From assembly GCA_003167495.1 (NCBI GenBank), contig PMSX01000351.1, positions 31,929 through 95,928 on the forward strand: a stretch of DNA of 64,000 nucleotides, written 5' to 3'. The position numbers and the translations under genes are program-made. Under the pieces are notes generated by a model that was not told where the DNA came from, did no database searches, and saw nothing but the letters and a program-made list of their open reading frames with translations. Numbering within the stretch: the first letter of the stretch is position 1; each line of letters opens with the position of its first letter. The DNA is from Bryobacterales bacterium (lineage in GTDB: Bacteria; Acidobacteriota; Terriglobia; Bryobacterales; Bryobacteraceae). Positions 32,391 through 40,201 of this stretch are shown in pieces.

Positions 32391-33123
32391 ACAGATGAAG
32401 CGCCCGGTACAGCTTCCCTTTCTTATGGGTTGATGGACTGTTATTCACATCAGCCACGGGAAGGGCGACGGGAACTGAAGGATTGGGTGCTACTACAGCT
32501 TCTCTTGTCTCAGGCCAACCATGAGATGCTTGCACAACGGGTGCGGCTGAATTTTCCGGACCGGCTGCCGTGCCAGTCTGTCTCTCATATGGGAGAGCGG
32601 TCAATTGGGCAGGCGCTGCGGATGCTTCCGGAGCCGCGGAGGGTGATGTCTCCTCCGGTGCAGGTGCGAGCGCTATCGGCGTAGCGGCCGCTGGCGGTGG
32701 ATCATCCGCGCGAATGGCAACGGGTTCTTGAATCGAGGCGGGATCAGATGTTGGGGCCGCGTTAGACGAACTGGATTGCCCCAAGCTGGCCAGCAAACCA
32801 AACCCCACAAGGACGGCGATCCCCACGCCGACCTTGAGCAGAGTCATCAGGTATCGCGCCATCAAAAAGCCGCTGGTAGCTCCGAACACCGTGCCGAAGG
32901 TCAGACCGCCCGCTGCGCGGCCGCCCATGTTTCGCAGATCGTTGATGAACGACTGGCTATATCGGTAGGCGGTCGCCGGATCGTGAGAGTAGAGCGGCGA
33001 TGGTTGCTCCTGGCGATAAGGAGCTGCTGCCGGCTGCGGCACTATTTGCTGCTCAGGCGCCGCCGAACCTCTAAAGGGAGGCCTCTGCGACTCCCAGCCT
33101 TCCGGCGGCGTAATGAATCCCAT
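32380..33123 (-). CDS. Membrane-anchored Pro/Ala-rich protein
   Basis: A 247-residue protein from ATG 33123, with a good Shine-Dalgarno (GAGGG, 7 bases upstream). A Gly-rich hydrophobic stretch (GGRAAGGLTFGTVFGATSGFL, then LLKVGVGIAVLVGFGLLASLG, about residues 70-115) forms one or two membrane helices. The rest is Pro/Ala/Ser-rich and probably disordered or periplasmic. No family recognised. It may be a structural or envelope-modifying factor. Confidence 0.65.
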   Translation of the reverse strand: MGFITPPEGWESQRPPFRGSAAPEQQIVPQPAAAPYRQEQPSPLYSHDPATAYRYSQSFINDLRNMGGRAAGGLTFGTVFGATSGFLMARYLMTLLKVGVGIAVLVGFGLLASLGQSSSSNAAPTSDPASIQEPVAIRADDPPPAAATPIALAPAPEETSPSAAPEASAAPAQLTALPYERQTGTAAGPENSAAPVVQASHGWPETREAVVAPNPSVPVALPVADVNNSPSTHKKGKLYRALHLFTR

Positions 33124-33374
33124 ATGGTTTCCCTCTTCTTTTCCGTTCTGCTTGCGCAACTCAATTGTGCAGCGTCAAGCAGCAAAGGACAAAGGGATAG
33201 CAGTTCTGTTACTCGGCCGCGCTCTGGACGTTCTGAGGGCCGGCCTGATGTACTATTCCGTACTTCGTAAGGTGTGAAACGTGACGACGTCTCCTTCGAG
33301 CTTCGCAGGCATTCGGTGGACGCGCTGCAGACATTGGGGGCGTTTTCGCGATTCGGCTCGCGCGAGAAGTTTTT

Positions 33375-33698
33375 TCACGCCGGCATATCGTCGTCCCAAT
33401 TTTTCCGCATCCAAGGCCAAGCCTTCTTCGGTCCGAATCCGGAATACTCGCCCGCCGTCACTTCCAGGATCAGAACGTAACGATCATCAATGAATTGAGT
33501 CCGCAACTCCAGCTGTAGTTGGTCGGTAGAATAGCGCTCTTCGCTCGGATTGACCACTAACCACACGTCCTCAAACCAGTGCCAAATGCGCCACCCCTTA
33601 GACTGAAGCAGACGTGTGATTTTATTACGCTCGCGCGTCGTTGCGGCGTAGCCTTCACCCCCGCCTGAGTCAGTGCAGATGACAAATCGTTGGGGCAT
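33375..33698 (-). CDS. Cas2/VapD-like ferredoxin-fold protein
   Basis: A 107-residue protein with an alternating beta-alpha-beta pattern: RFVICTDSG, a helix TRERNKITRLLQSKG, WRIWHWFEDVWLVVNPS, helix STDQLQLELRTQF, then YVLILEVTAG and GFGPKKAWPWMRKNW. This layout resembles small Cas2/VapD/SinR-like proteins that pair with membrane partners in accessory loci. Those folds include ribonucleases, but no catalytic residues are clearly conserved here. Its ATG overlaps the membrane protein's stop (ATGA), so the two form a pair. The fold is inferred from the pattern, not from a structure. Confidence 0.6.
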   Translation of the reverse strand: MPQRFVICTDSGGGEGYAATTRERNKITRLLQSKGWRIWHWFEDVWLVVNPSEERYSTDQLQLELRTQFIDDRYVLILEVTAGEYSGFGPKKAWPWMRKNWDDDMPA

Positions 33699-34075
33699 CA
33701 GGGCTTCCTCTCGGAGTCCGTCTTGGATGATGGCGGCAGTAGCGCTTTGCTCTCTTCGGTGAGGAACCCCGCCACATCATCACCGGTCACACTCTTTTCA
33801 ATGGCCATCTTCGACAGGGTAAAGCGCTCACTTCGCAGGGCGTCCCGATCAACCTTCAGTAAGTATAAATAGGCGCCCAGATAAGCGGCGACCGCGGATA
33901 GAAGGACGACGGCGAGGATTATCGTGAACCAGGCTGGAGCGTGTTCGGCGAAAGATCCAACCGCACCGGCCAACACCAACGCAATCAGCCAACCTAATGA
34001 GTGTAGTGCGTTTGAGCGGGAAGCACGCACGCTCGCTTGTTCGAGGAGTGTTCGGATTAGCTCTATTCCCGGCAT
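33698..34075 (-). CDS. Two-helix membrane protein paired with Cas2-like gene
   Basis: A 125-residue protein with two transmembrane helices (about residues 25-42 and 50-72) followed by a charged cytosolic tail containing LRSERFTLSKMAIEKSVTGDD. Similar small membrane proteins with LRSExxxxxKMAIE occur beside Cas2/VapD-like proteins in bacterial and phage accessory loci. It could form a membrane-damaging effector or a superinfection-exclusion factor. This role is inferred. It overlaps the next gene by ATGA. Confidence 0.6.
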   Translation of the reverse strand: MPGIELIRTLLEQASVRASRSNALHSLGWLIALVLAGAVGSFAEHAPAWFTIILAVVLLSAVAAYLGAYLYLLKVDRDALRSERFTLSKMAIEKSVTGDDVAGFLTEESKALLPPSSKTDSERKP

Positions 34076-34082
34076 GGAACGG

Positions 34083-34373
34083 CTATGGCTGGCCTCGCAA
34101 GTTCTCCGGCGGAATGCGCGAGATCAGTTCGCCGATTGACGACACCAGCTTGTCGACACGGGCGTCCAGCGCCTCGTCCTTCTCCCGCCGCGCGGTTGAC
34201 TCCAATTCAAGCTGCCTGGTTTGCTCGCGCGTCAGTTTGAGCAAATCGTCGATCTCGCTTTTCTGGATCACTTGGGCTATCAGCAGGTTCTTCATGTCCC
34301 GCCGAAACTCGTCATGCTCTTGCTCGATGCGGTTCAGACGCGCATCGCGCTCGCTGCCGTTGCCTTCAGCCAC
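34083..34373 (-). CDS. Coiled-coil protein, IPPENLR type
   Basis: A 96-residue, mostly helical protein with heptad-like spacing and ending in SSIGELISRIPPENLRGQP. A diverged paralogue of it, with a frameshift, lies at 40424-40674 on the plus strand. It starts 8 bases inside the end of the preceding small gene. Function unknown; probably a dimerising accessory factor. Confidence 0.65.
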   Translation of the reverse strand: MAEGNGSERDARLNRIEQEHDEFRRDMKNLLIAQVIQKSEIDDLLKLTREQTRQLELESTARREKDEALDARVDKLVSSIGELISRIPPENLRGQP

Positions 34374-34584
34374 TCTTCTTTCCTCCGGTTTTCTTCGCCG
34401 CTTTCTTCTTCGGCGGTCCCCAACGCGCGCGGGCCGCTTTCTGCGCCGAAGCCTTGCGCTCTTCGGGGGGCATCTTAGAAGAACGTTCCTCGTTCATCAT
34501 GAGGGCGTGCGCGGTTTTCTCCGCCTTGGTTTTCCCCTTCCATCGTTTTTTTCCAAGCGCTACGGCTGCCGGATCTTTATCCAT
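34366..34584 (-). CDS. Small Lys-rich basic protein (leader of the leftward operon)
   Basis: A 72-residue protein starting at ATG 34584, just downstream of a TATAAT at 34591-34596. It is very basic (KKRWKGKTKAEKT, AAKKTGGKKSG). The pattern VALGKKRWKGKTKAEKTAHA and AQKAARARWGPPKKK is found in small proteins of plasmid and prophage origin, probably nucleic-acid binding. As first gene of the operon it could be the autoregulator of the operator, though it has no clear helix-turn-helix. Confidence 0.65.
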   Translation of the reverse strand: MDKDPAAVALGKKRWKGKTKAEKTAHALMMNEERSSKMPPEERKASAQKAARARWGPPKKKAAKKTGGKKSG

Positions 34585-34590
34585 GAAAAT

Positions 34591-34657
34591 ATTATAGCGT
34601 CCTAGCGGTAGTTTTTGTATAAATCGGCTTGACATATCTAGCGGTAGGACGCATAAT
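34591..34657. promoter_or_regulatory. Divergent promoter pair with mirror-symmetric operators
   Basis: On the plus strand TTGACA (34629-34634), 17 bases and CATAAT (34652-34657) form a near-consensus sigma-70 promoter. On the minus strand TATAAT (reverse complement of 34591-34596) serves the leftward operon, with a weak -35. Two identical 10-mers CTAGCGGTAG sit at 34602-34611 and 34638-34647. Extended, GCGTCCTA-GCGG-TAG (34597-34611) and its mirror CTA-GCGG-TAGGACGC (34638-34652) place one operator beside each -10. A single repressor could silence both directions. This is the likely switch region of the prophage. Confidence 0.8.
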
Positions 34658-34832
34658 AGTAACTGTAAGAACGAAGCGCAAACCGAGAAGATCTCAAAAC
34701 CTGCGGATCCTGGAGCCTCCGAAAAGTACGCAAGGAAAGCGGACCAGGCCAGGGAGTAGAGATCTCCCCCGGTGAAGCCCGAACGGCGAACGAGCGAAAA
34801 AAGCGCCGATGAAACGAGTGGGAGAAAACGGA

Positions 34833-35177
34833 ATGCAAAAGATGAGCTGTATCGACTGCGCGCACGTCGCCGATTCGCGCGACGGCAAAACGAACCCGGC
34901 CTGCCGCCGCTTCGGCCACGAGTTTGCGCCGATTTACGAATGCGCCGCCAAGGCCTGCGGCACGCGGACAGACGACCAAACCGAGCTATGGATCTGCGCC
35001 GACTGCGAGGAAGATTTCTGCGAGTCGCACATCGTCGACTTGCTCGACGATCACGCCGAGCTGGTCGAAGCGGACGAACTCGGTTCGATTTACCTGTGCC
35101 CGCGCTGTCTGCGGGATCGTATGAAGATCGGCGTGCGGACGGAGACGGCGAAGAGCGAAGAGCGGGAGGTCGCGTGA
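34833..35177 (+). CDS. Cys-rich early protein, zinc-binding
   Basis: A 114-residue protein from ATG 34833, which has Shine-Dalgarno GGGAG 8 bases upstream; an in-frame ATG at 34809 is less well placed. It carries CIDCAHVA, CAAKACG, CADCEEDFCESH and CPRC, giving three probable zinc sites with a FYVE/zf-like CxxC spacing. It is the first gene after the rightward promoter, with an untranslated leader of about 170 bases. The role is unknown; zinc proteins in early operons often bind nucleic acid or host proteins. Confidence 0.7.
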   Translation: MQKMSCIDCAHVADSRDGKTNPACRRFGHEFAPIYECAAKACGTRTDDQTELWICADCEEDFCESHIVDLLDDHAELVEADELGSIYLCPRCLRDRMKIGVRTETAKSEEREVA

Positions 35178-35259
35178 GCGGCCCCTCAGTAGACGAAACC
35201 AAACGACGAAACGAAAGCGGCTCAGCCGCTTCTACTTGTACCAAAAGAGGAGAAACGAA

Positions 35260-35856
35260 ATGATTAAACGCGAGAAGATCCGGCTTTATGCGGGCGTACC
35301 GAAGATTCTGAGGGTGGAGGATGTGCGCGGCACACAGGCACACTCTTCGTTGACCGGCGATGAGACACGCTTCAAGGTAATCAACGAGGGCGTGCCGAGC
35401 GATCTCTACTTGCCACGCGCCTATGGCAACGCGATCGCGGCCAGCGGCGCCCAGCCCGGCGACGAGATCCAGGTGTTGAAGACCGGCACCAACGGGGAAG
35501 TGCCGGTGTATCGGGTGCGCCTGGTTTCCGACGCGCATCTTCCGGTGCCAGTGCTGCACGAGCGTCCGCAGGATGCGGCGCCGCAACCCGTCGCGCAACC
35601 GATTCGGATGCTGGCACCCCGCGCGCAGGAAGCGCCTCGGCTGGCCGCACCTCCCACGGCGCAGACAGTGCCCACCAGCCACCCTATGGTGGACCTCATG
35701 ACGCGCTGCCTGATCGTCGGCTACCAAGCCAATCAGAACGCTTACGAACAATTGCGCGCGCGAGGGATCGAGATCGACCCGCCCACCTGGGAAGACGTGC
35801 GCGCCACTGGAACATCACTCTTCATCGAACGCAATAAACAAAGCAGGGGGAACTAA
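35260..35856 (+). CDS. Conserved phage early protein, unknown
   Basis: A 198-residue protein from ATG 35260, preceded by GAGGAG. The N-terminal ~85 residues are beta-rich (IRLYAGVPKILRVEDVRGTQ), the middle is a Pro/Ala-rich linker, and the C-terminus ends YEQLRARGIEIDPPTWEDVRATGTSLFIERNK. The closing pattern recalls small DNA-processing accessory proteins but I cannot name a family. The next gene begins at its stop (TAATG). Confidence 0.65.
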   Translation: MIKREKIRLYAGVPKILRVEDVRGTQAHSSLTGDETRFKVINEGVPSDLYLPRAYGNAIAASGAQPGDEIQVLKTGTNGEVPVYRVRLVSDAHLPVPVLHERPQDAAPQPVAQPIRMLAPRAQEAPRLAAPPTAQTVPTSHPMVDLMTRCLIVGYQANQNAYEQLRARGIEIDPPTWEDVRATGTSLFIERNKQSRGN

Positions 35857-36236
35857 TGGAGTTCACGATGTCCGCACCGACCAAGAACGACGTCAAGCTG
35901 AGCGAAGCGCAGACGTGGATCGGGCAAGCCTTGGACTTGCTCGATCAGGCGCACGCTAATCTCAAAGACCTCGGCCTGCACAATGAGGAATTCCGCGATC
36001 GCGTGGGGCGTCGCGTTGATGCGAGCGAAACGCTGACCACGCTGACGGTGCTCTACAACGCAGTCAAAAAGCTGCACTTCTGCTACGCGCCTGACTGCGG
36101 CGAACCGGCTACGCGCGTGTGCGATGCCTGCGACGCCTATGCCTGCAACGAACACTCGGCGCACTTCGATGCGGATCGCTGCTCGTGCGGCGAGACGACG
36201 ATGTGCGACGCCTGCCGCCTGGGAGAAGGTGACTAA
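35856..36236 (+). CDS. Cys-rich zinc-finger-like phage protein
   Basis: A 126-residue protein starting inside the preceding stop codon. Residues 1-75 are helical. The C-terminus holds clustered Cys/His: CYAPDCGEPATRVCDACDAYACNEHSAHFDADRCSCG and CDAC, spaced for two or three zinc sites like B-box/Zn-ribbon folds. It is likely a nucleic-acid or protein-binding early factor. Function not established. Confidence 0.65.
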   Translation: MEFTMSAPTKNDVKLSEAQTWIGQALDLLDQAHANLKDLGLHNEEFRDRVGRRVDASETLTTLTVLYNAVKKLHFCYAPDCGEPATRVCDACDAYACNEHSAHFDADRCSCGETTMCDACRLGEGD

Positions 36237-36238
36237 CC

Positions 36239-36781
36239 ATGGCAACCCTGCCGCATCTCAAGCCCGTCCATGGCATCAAGAACAAGGCCCTCTACGCGAA
36301 CCTGACACTCGTGCGGCCGCCGGAAACCAAAGGAGCGGCGGAACGTAAGGCGGCCGCCGCCACTGAAGCGCAAGCCCAAGCGCGCCTCAAGAACGTAGTC
36401 GAACGGACCAACGGAGTACTCGACCGTCTCGAACTGCGCCAGTCTTCGCTCGCCGCCGAAATCAAGCGGCTGACGAAACAGAAGAACGCCACAGCCGCGC
36501 GGATCGAGCGCATCGAAGACAAGGCGCTCACACTCATGCACGAGGCCGGACTCACGCAAGTTGCCGGGATTCGCTGCAATTTCCGCGCGCAGCAGGCCGC
36601 CGCCGCGCTCGAAGTGACCGATGAAACGAAGATCCCGGCTGAGTATTTGCGGCAGCCGAAGACGCCGCCTCCGGAGCCGGATAAAGTCGCCATCAAGAAG
36701 GCTCTGGCGGAGGACGACGAGATCGATCCGGCGGCGTGGGGCTGCAGGCTGACGAGCAGGACGAGCTTGATCCGCAAGTAG
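36239..36781 (+). CDS. Gp157-family protein
   Basis: A 180-residue protein. A long helical/coiled-coil middle (KNVVERTNGVLDRLELRQSSLAAEIKRLTKQKNA) leads to the family signature: IPAEYLRQPKTPPPEPDKVAIKKALAEDDEID and RTSLIRK at the end. This matches Siphovirus Gp157-type proteins, linked to resistance or replication in lactococcal phages. It is the last gene of the rightward early operon, before a strong terminator. Confidence 0.85.
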   Translation: MATLPHLKPVHGIKNKALYANLTLVRPPETKGAAERKAAAATEAQAQARLKNVVERTNGVLDRLELRQSSLAAEIKRLTKQKNATAARIERIEDKALTLMHEAGLTQVAGIRCNFRAQQAAAALEVTDETKIPAEYLRQPKTPPPEPDKVAIKKALAEDDEIDPAAWGCRLTSRTSLIRK

Positions 36782-36811
36782 AATGAGAGAGACAGGACGA
36801 GGACCCAAAGC

Positions 36812-36855
36812 AAAAAACCGCCCGCCGAAGATGCGATCTTCGACGGGCGGTTTTT
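36812..36855. terminator. Strong bidirectional intrinsic terminator
   Basis: A GC-rich inverted repeat (ACCGCCCGCCGAAGAT / ATCTTCGACGGGCGGT, loop GCG) is flanked by A-run on the left (36812-36817) and T-run on the right (36851-36855). It therefore works for the rightward early operon and for the leftward gene at 36882. Confidence 0.92.
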
Positions 36856-36881
36856 GGTTACCTTTGGGCCGGAGACTTTCG

Positions 36882-37196
36882 CTAGGCGCGTGCCGCCGCC
36901 GCGCCGGCCGGATGCGTGCCGGGCCCCGGCGTGGCCTCGATCTGCGCGAGACCGACGAGATTCGCGAAGGTGTTCGCGATCGTCAGATACTCGTTCATCT
37001 CCGTCCAGTCGCGCGAGCCGCCGGCATCCGAAGATTGCGTCACGAGCGCGGCGACAATGCGCGGCGCACAGGTGCGCACGTACTGCAAAAGCTTACGGTC
37101 TTCCGTCGTCATCTGACCCGTGCTCGACGGCAGGGCGGTTTTGTTGAGAGGGCCGGCGTTGACCCTGGTGGCGGGGATTTTGGTGGTGGTTGCCAT
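36882..37196 (-). CDS. Phage protein, unknown
   Basis: A 104-residue protein from ATG 37196. LLQYVRTCAPRIVAALVTQSSDAGGSRDWTEMNEYLTIANTF is helical; both ends are Ala/Pro/Thr-rich. No motif identifies a family. It lies between the terminator and hicB in the same direction as hicAB. Confidence 0.6.
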   Translation of the reverse strand: MATTTKIPATRVNAGPLNKTALPSSTGQMTTEDRKLLQYVRTCAPRIVAALVTQSSDAGGSRDWTEMNEYLTIANTFANLVGLAQIEATPGPGTHPAGAAAARA

Positions 37197-37222
37197 ATGC
37201 ACCACTGTACGCCCTGGCGCGG

Positions 37223-37567
37223 CTACTGGCGCGATTTGTCGAGATACTTCTCCAGGGCTTCGCTGACCACCGAGTTCAGTTTTTTTTTATGCTCGGCGGC
37301 GAAAGAGGCCGCCCGCCGATGCAGTTCGGGACCAACCCGCACGTTGAAAGTGCCCTTGAATGGAGCGTTGGGCTCCTTCTTCTTCCGCCGGCAAGTGGCG
37401 AGGTAATCGTCGACCGCCTCCTGAAATGCGGCCTTCACCCCGCCGACATCGGTGCCCTCGTAGGTCACCAGGTCGCGGATGCCTTCGAGCTTTCCGTGAA
37501 AGACCTCGTCCGGATCGCTATAGCTCACCGATCCGACATAGCCGTTGTACTCCATCAAATCGCTCAC
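37223..37567 (-). CDS. hicB: HicB antitoxin
   Basis: A 114-residue HicB-type antitoxin: YVGSVSYSDPDEVFHGKLEGIRDLVTYEG starts the partial RNase H-like domain, GVKAAFQEAVDDYL follows, and the C-terminal PFKGTFNVRVGPELHRRAASFAAEHKKKLNSVVSEALEKYL is a ribbon-helix-helix DNA-binding region. It neutralises HicA and represses the operon. Its ATG overlaps the hicA stop by 4 bases. Confidence 0.92.
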   Translation of the reverse strand: MSDLMEYNGYVGSVSYSDPDEVFHGKLEGIRDLVTYEGTDVGGVKAAFQEAVDDYLATCRRKKKEPNAPFKGTFNVRVGPELHRRAASFAAEHKKKLNSVVSEALEKYLDKSRQ

Positions 37568-37812
37568 AGGTAACCTTCCTCTCTGAGGTGATCGACCACA
37601 TCCCTGATTTGGTAGGCCTTCAGCACCTTGCGCGGGTGAGGCTCATGCAGACTGATCATCGCGCCCGTCTCCGGGTGGATGAACTTGCGGCGCGAGCCGC
37701 TGCCTCTTTCCTGTTGGTAGCCGAACCCTTCCAATACCGTCTCCAACTCGCCCCACGTGAAATCCTTGGGCTTTCTCTTCAAACGTTCGAGCAGCTTTGC
37801 TTGCTGGCTCAT
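37564..37812 (-). CDS. hicA: HicA toxin (mRNA interferase)
   Basis: An 82-residue HicA-family protein, first gene of the pair: KDFTWGELETVLEGFGYQQERGSGSRRKFIHPETG then LHEPHPRKVLKAYQIRDVVDHLREEGYL. HicA toxins cleave mRNA with a conserved His. Here the usual GSH is GSR, with H46 nearby, a variant that is common in the GSRRKF subgroup. It is presumably active or a maintenance module of the prophage. Confidence 0.88.
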   Translation of the reverse strand: MSQQAKLLERLKRKPKDFTWGELETVLEGFGYQQERGSGSRRKFIHPETGAMISLHEPHPRKVLKAYQIRDVVDHLREEGYL

Positions 37813-37868
37813 CTAAAGAGAGTTTCCTACAATTGGTTGGATGTGTGCAACTGAGTTTAGTTGCAGTA

Positions 37869-37900
37869 CCGGGGGACTTGGGGTAGATCCGAGTCCCCGG
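37869..37900. repeat. Imperfect inverted repeat upstream of hicA
   Basis: CCGGGGGACT (37869-37878) pairs with AGTCCCCGG (37892-37900) around a loop of 13 bases. It lies in the untranslated gap between hicA and the small gene at 37948. It could be a hairpin terminator without T-run, an operator of hicAB, or part of an attachment region. Not resolvable from the sequence. Confidence 0.4.
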
Positions 37901-37947
37901 CACTCAGGGCGGGTTTTCTTGCAAACGAGGGCCGACCCTTGCACAGT

Positions 37948-38154
37948 CTAACCGCTTTTCGGCGAACCGGCAACGTCGCTTGGTACTACGCGGTCAACCT
38001 TGCACGCGGTCCAAAGCACGTACCACTCACTTAAGTAAGTTTCGAATTCCGGTTCGCTGCATTCCACGATGACGTAACCGGGGCAATACTCAGTGCCGAC
38101 CGCTGTTCTCTTCACCAGTTCGCCGATGTCGCTTCCGCTAGACATGCCTTTCAT
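37948..38154 (-). CDS. Small protein downstream of integrase
   Basis: A 68-residue protein, 11 bases downstream of the integrase stop. It is acidic with a Cys pair and EFETYLSEWYVLWTACKVDRVVP. No family recognised. The position suggests co-transcription with the integrase. Confidence 0.45.
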   Translation of the reverse strand: MKGMSSGSDIGELVKRTAVGTEYCPGYVIVECSEPEFETYLSEWYVLWTACKVDRVVPSDVAGSPKSG

Positions 38155-38165
38155 AGAAAGCCAGC

Positions 38166-39179
38166 TTACAGCACGCCCGCCAATGGATCGCGATTGAAGC
38201 CGCCCGGCGAACGCACGTAACGAGCCACCGTCTCTAAACGTTTCTGGCCTGTGCGTTCGATGATGGCAATCAGGTCCGCGCCGTTCTCGGTGGCAGCGGT
38301 CACCATACCGGACCGTAGCGAATGCGCGCCGTAGCGATCCGGATCAATGCCGGCTTTGCGCAACGTGCGTTGCACGACATCGCAGACCAGCTCAGAACAA
38401 ATGGCGCGATCTTCCGGCGTCTGCCGGCTGCCGCGAAAGGGCTGGAAGAGCGGCCCCGCTAGCCGTCCGCGCACCAGAATCCACGCTTCTAGAGCGGCGA
38501 CGGGACACAGCGAATTCTGCGGCAGCCGCGGAATTTTGACTTTGCGCCCTTTGCCGAGCTGGTCGGTTTTCGAGCGCCGCAGATGGAAGGTCATGCACGC
38601 TTCGCCGAAGCGTACGTCCTGCAAGTTCAGGCCGGCGAGCTCGCAAGAGCGCCAGCCGCTCGTGAAGCCGACGAGCAGGATGGCGCGATCACGAATACCC
38701 ACCGGTCCGTCGCCTAGCGCGGCCACCGCCGCTTTCAGTTGCGCGGGGGTCAGCGCGTCTTTCGCTTCCGAGTCCTGATCGGTGGAACGCGCGATACCCG
38801 CGAGCGTTTCACGCACCAAATCCGTGATGGGGTTTGGCAGTGCAGCCCCACGATGGCGATCCTGGATCGCCGAGCAAATGTGCTTCACATGGGTCAGAGC
38901 GTAGGGCTCTGGTTTGCGCTTCTTGGTGGCCCACGCGGCGAACAACGATACAGTGTCTTCGGAGGCAGGCAGAGACTGCCGGCCCGCGCTCTCGCACCAC
39001 TGAACGAACATACGCCAGGAAGAACGGTATCCCTTCACCGTGTTGTACGCTTGCGAGTGACTCATGATTTCCTCCCGCACGGAACGAAGCTCTTCGAGAT
39101 CCATTCCCGTTTCAAATAGCATAAACTGCTCTCCAACCGCGATGCCTCCGTCGAGCCTGGTACTCGGTGCTGTTGCCAT
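38166..39179 (-). CDS. int: Tyrosine recombinase (phage integrase)
   Basis: A 337-residue tyrosine recombinase. The N-terminal core-binding part (about 40-130) precedes the catalytic domain: R177 (GWRSCEL), K204 (SKTDQ), H286 and R289 (HSLRSG), and nucleophile Y321 (VARYVR). The residue usually His is Gln (ERTGQKR, Q312), a known tolerance in some families. It is expected to integrate and excise the element. It reads leftward, away from the DnaC-like gene. Confidence 0.92.
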   Translation of the reverse strand: MATAPSTRLDGGIAVGEQFMLFETGMDLEELRSVREEIMSHSQAYNTVKGYRSSWRMFVQWCESAGRQSLPASEDTVSLFAAWATKKRKPEPYALTHVKHICSAIQDRHRGAALPNPITDLVRETLAGIARSTDQDSEAKDALTPAQLKAAVAALGDGPVGIRDRAILLVGFTSGWRSCELAGLNLQDVRFGEACMTFHLRRSKTDQLGKGRKVKIPRLPQNSLCPVAALEAWILVRGRLAGPLFQPFRGSRQTPEDRAICSELVCDVVQRTLRKAGIDPDRYGAHSLRSGMVTAATENGADLIAIIERTGQKRLETVARYVRSPGGFNRDPLAGVL

Positions 39180-39334
39180 AGAGTCATCGTAGGTCGGACA
39201 ATGGGCGGGAGGCCACCCGGTCCGGTACTAAACCGATTGGCAAGAGAAGGGAGAGTGAGTAAGGGCAGTCGCGGGGGGAATACCCGGACAAGACTTATTG
39301 TAACGATCAACTAAGCCGCGGGTGCGCCAGCGTA

Positions 39335-40201
39335 TTATCTCTGGCCAATTCTCAACGTGCGGTAGTCTGGCAACGCAGGCATACAGAGGGGTCTGCACAT
39401 CTCACACAGCCGCGAAGCTGCGCGCACTCCAATGCGATCGGCCAGCGACGGGAACGGGCTGTCTTTTTCGGAAAGCACCGTGTAATTCGAAGTGATGATG
39501 GTCGCTTTTTGGTTGTCATAGCGGTGCGCGATCAACTCGGTGATCGTATCCTGCACCCAGTCGGTCACGCGATTCGACCCGACGTCGTCCAACAGCAGAA
39601 CCTCTACGTCCGCAACATCGTCGAAAGCAGCAGTCCGGACGCTGCCGAACGGCTGATCGTAACCCGCCTTAATCAGCCTCAACAGGGCCTGATAATTTAT
39701 GAACCGCCCTTCGTATCCCTTGGCCAGGATGAGTCGGAGCGCGACCACCGCCAGATGTGTCTTTCCGACGCCATTGGCTCCATAAATCAAAACGCCGCGC
39801 GGACCGGTCATTTGGGGGGAAAAGTTAGTAACGTAAGATTTCAGGATTCCGAAAATCTGCTGAAGGGGGTCGCGGCTCGGATGCGGGTGTGGCGGAAGCA
39901 CGAACGTGTCGAAGTGAGTGCAAGCCGCATACCTTGCTGGAATCCGCGCTCTGGGAAGCAACCTGTCGTTATGCTTTCGCGCAGAATTTTCCTGAAAACA
40001 TTCGCACCGCTTGACGCCCAAACGCACCCCATCGGCGTCGGTGCCGAGATTGATGAAGGTAGTATCGTGGCAGCGTTCACAGTGCCACTCTTCCCGCGTC
40101 CACTCTTCCTCGGCCGGATTTTCAGCTACAGCCCGTTTCAAATGCGCGCGCGCTTCATCGGCGTAGGGGCGAGCGCTGTCGGGATTGGCGAACTCTGACA
40201 T
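39335..40201 (-). CDS. DnaC/IstB-like AAA ATPase (helicase loader)
   Basis: A 288-residue AAA+ ATPase: GPRGVLIYGANGVGKTHLAV with Walker A GANGVGKT (near 140), VEVLLLDDVGSNRV as Walker B, and ATIITSNYT as sensor 1. An N-terminal Cys-rich segment (CERCHDTTF, CECFQ) may bind zinc. DnaC-like proteins load the replicative helicase. A strong AGGAGG precedes the ATG. It could belong to the prophage or the host; its position next to the integrase favours the prophage. Confidence 0.85.
   Translation of the reverse strand: MSEFANPDSARPYADEARAHLKRAVAENPAEEEWTREEWHCERCHDTTFINLGTDADGVRLGVKRCECFQENSARKHNDRLLPRARIPARYAACTHFDTFVLPPHPHPSRDPLQQIFGILKSYVTNFSPQMTGPRGVLIYGANGVGKTHLAVVALRLILAKGYEGRFINYQALLRLIKAGYDQPFGSVRTAAFDDVADVEVLLLDDVGSNRVTDWVQDTITELIAHRYDNQKATIITSNYTVLSEKDSPFPSLADRIGVRAASRLCEMCRPLCMPALPDYRTLRIGQR

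Noticed and set aside
33274..33480. Plus-strand 68-residue frame
   Set aside because: It overlaps the Cas2-like gene for about half its length and lacks motif support.
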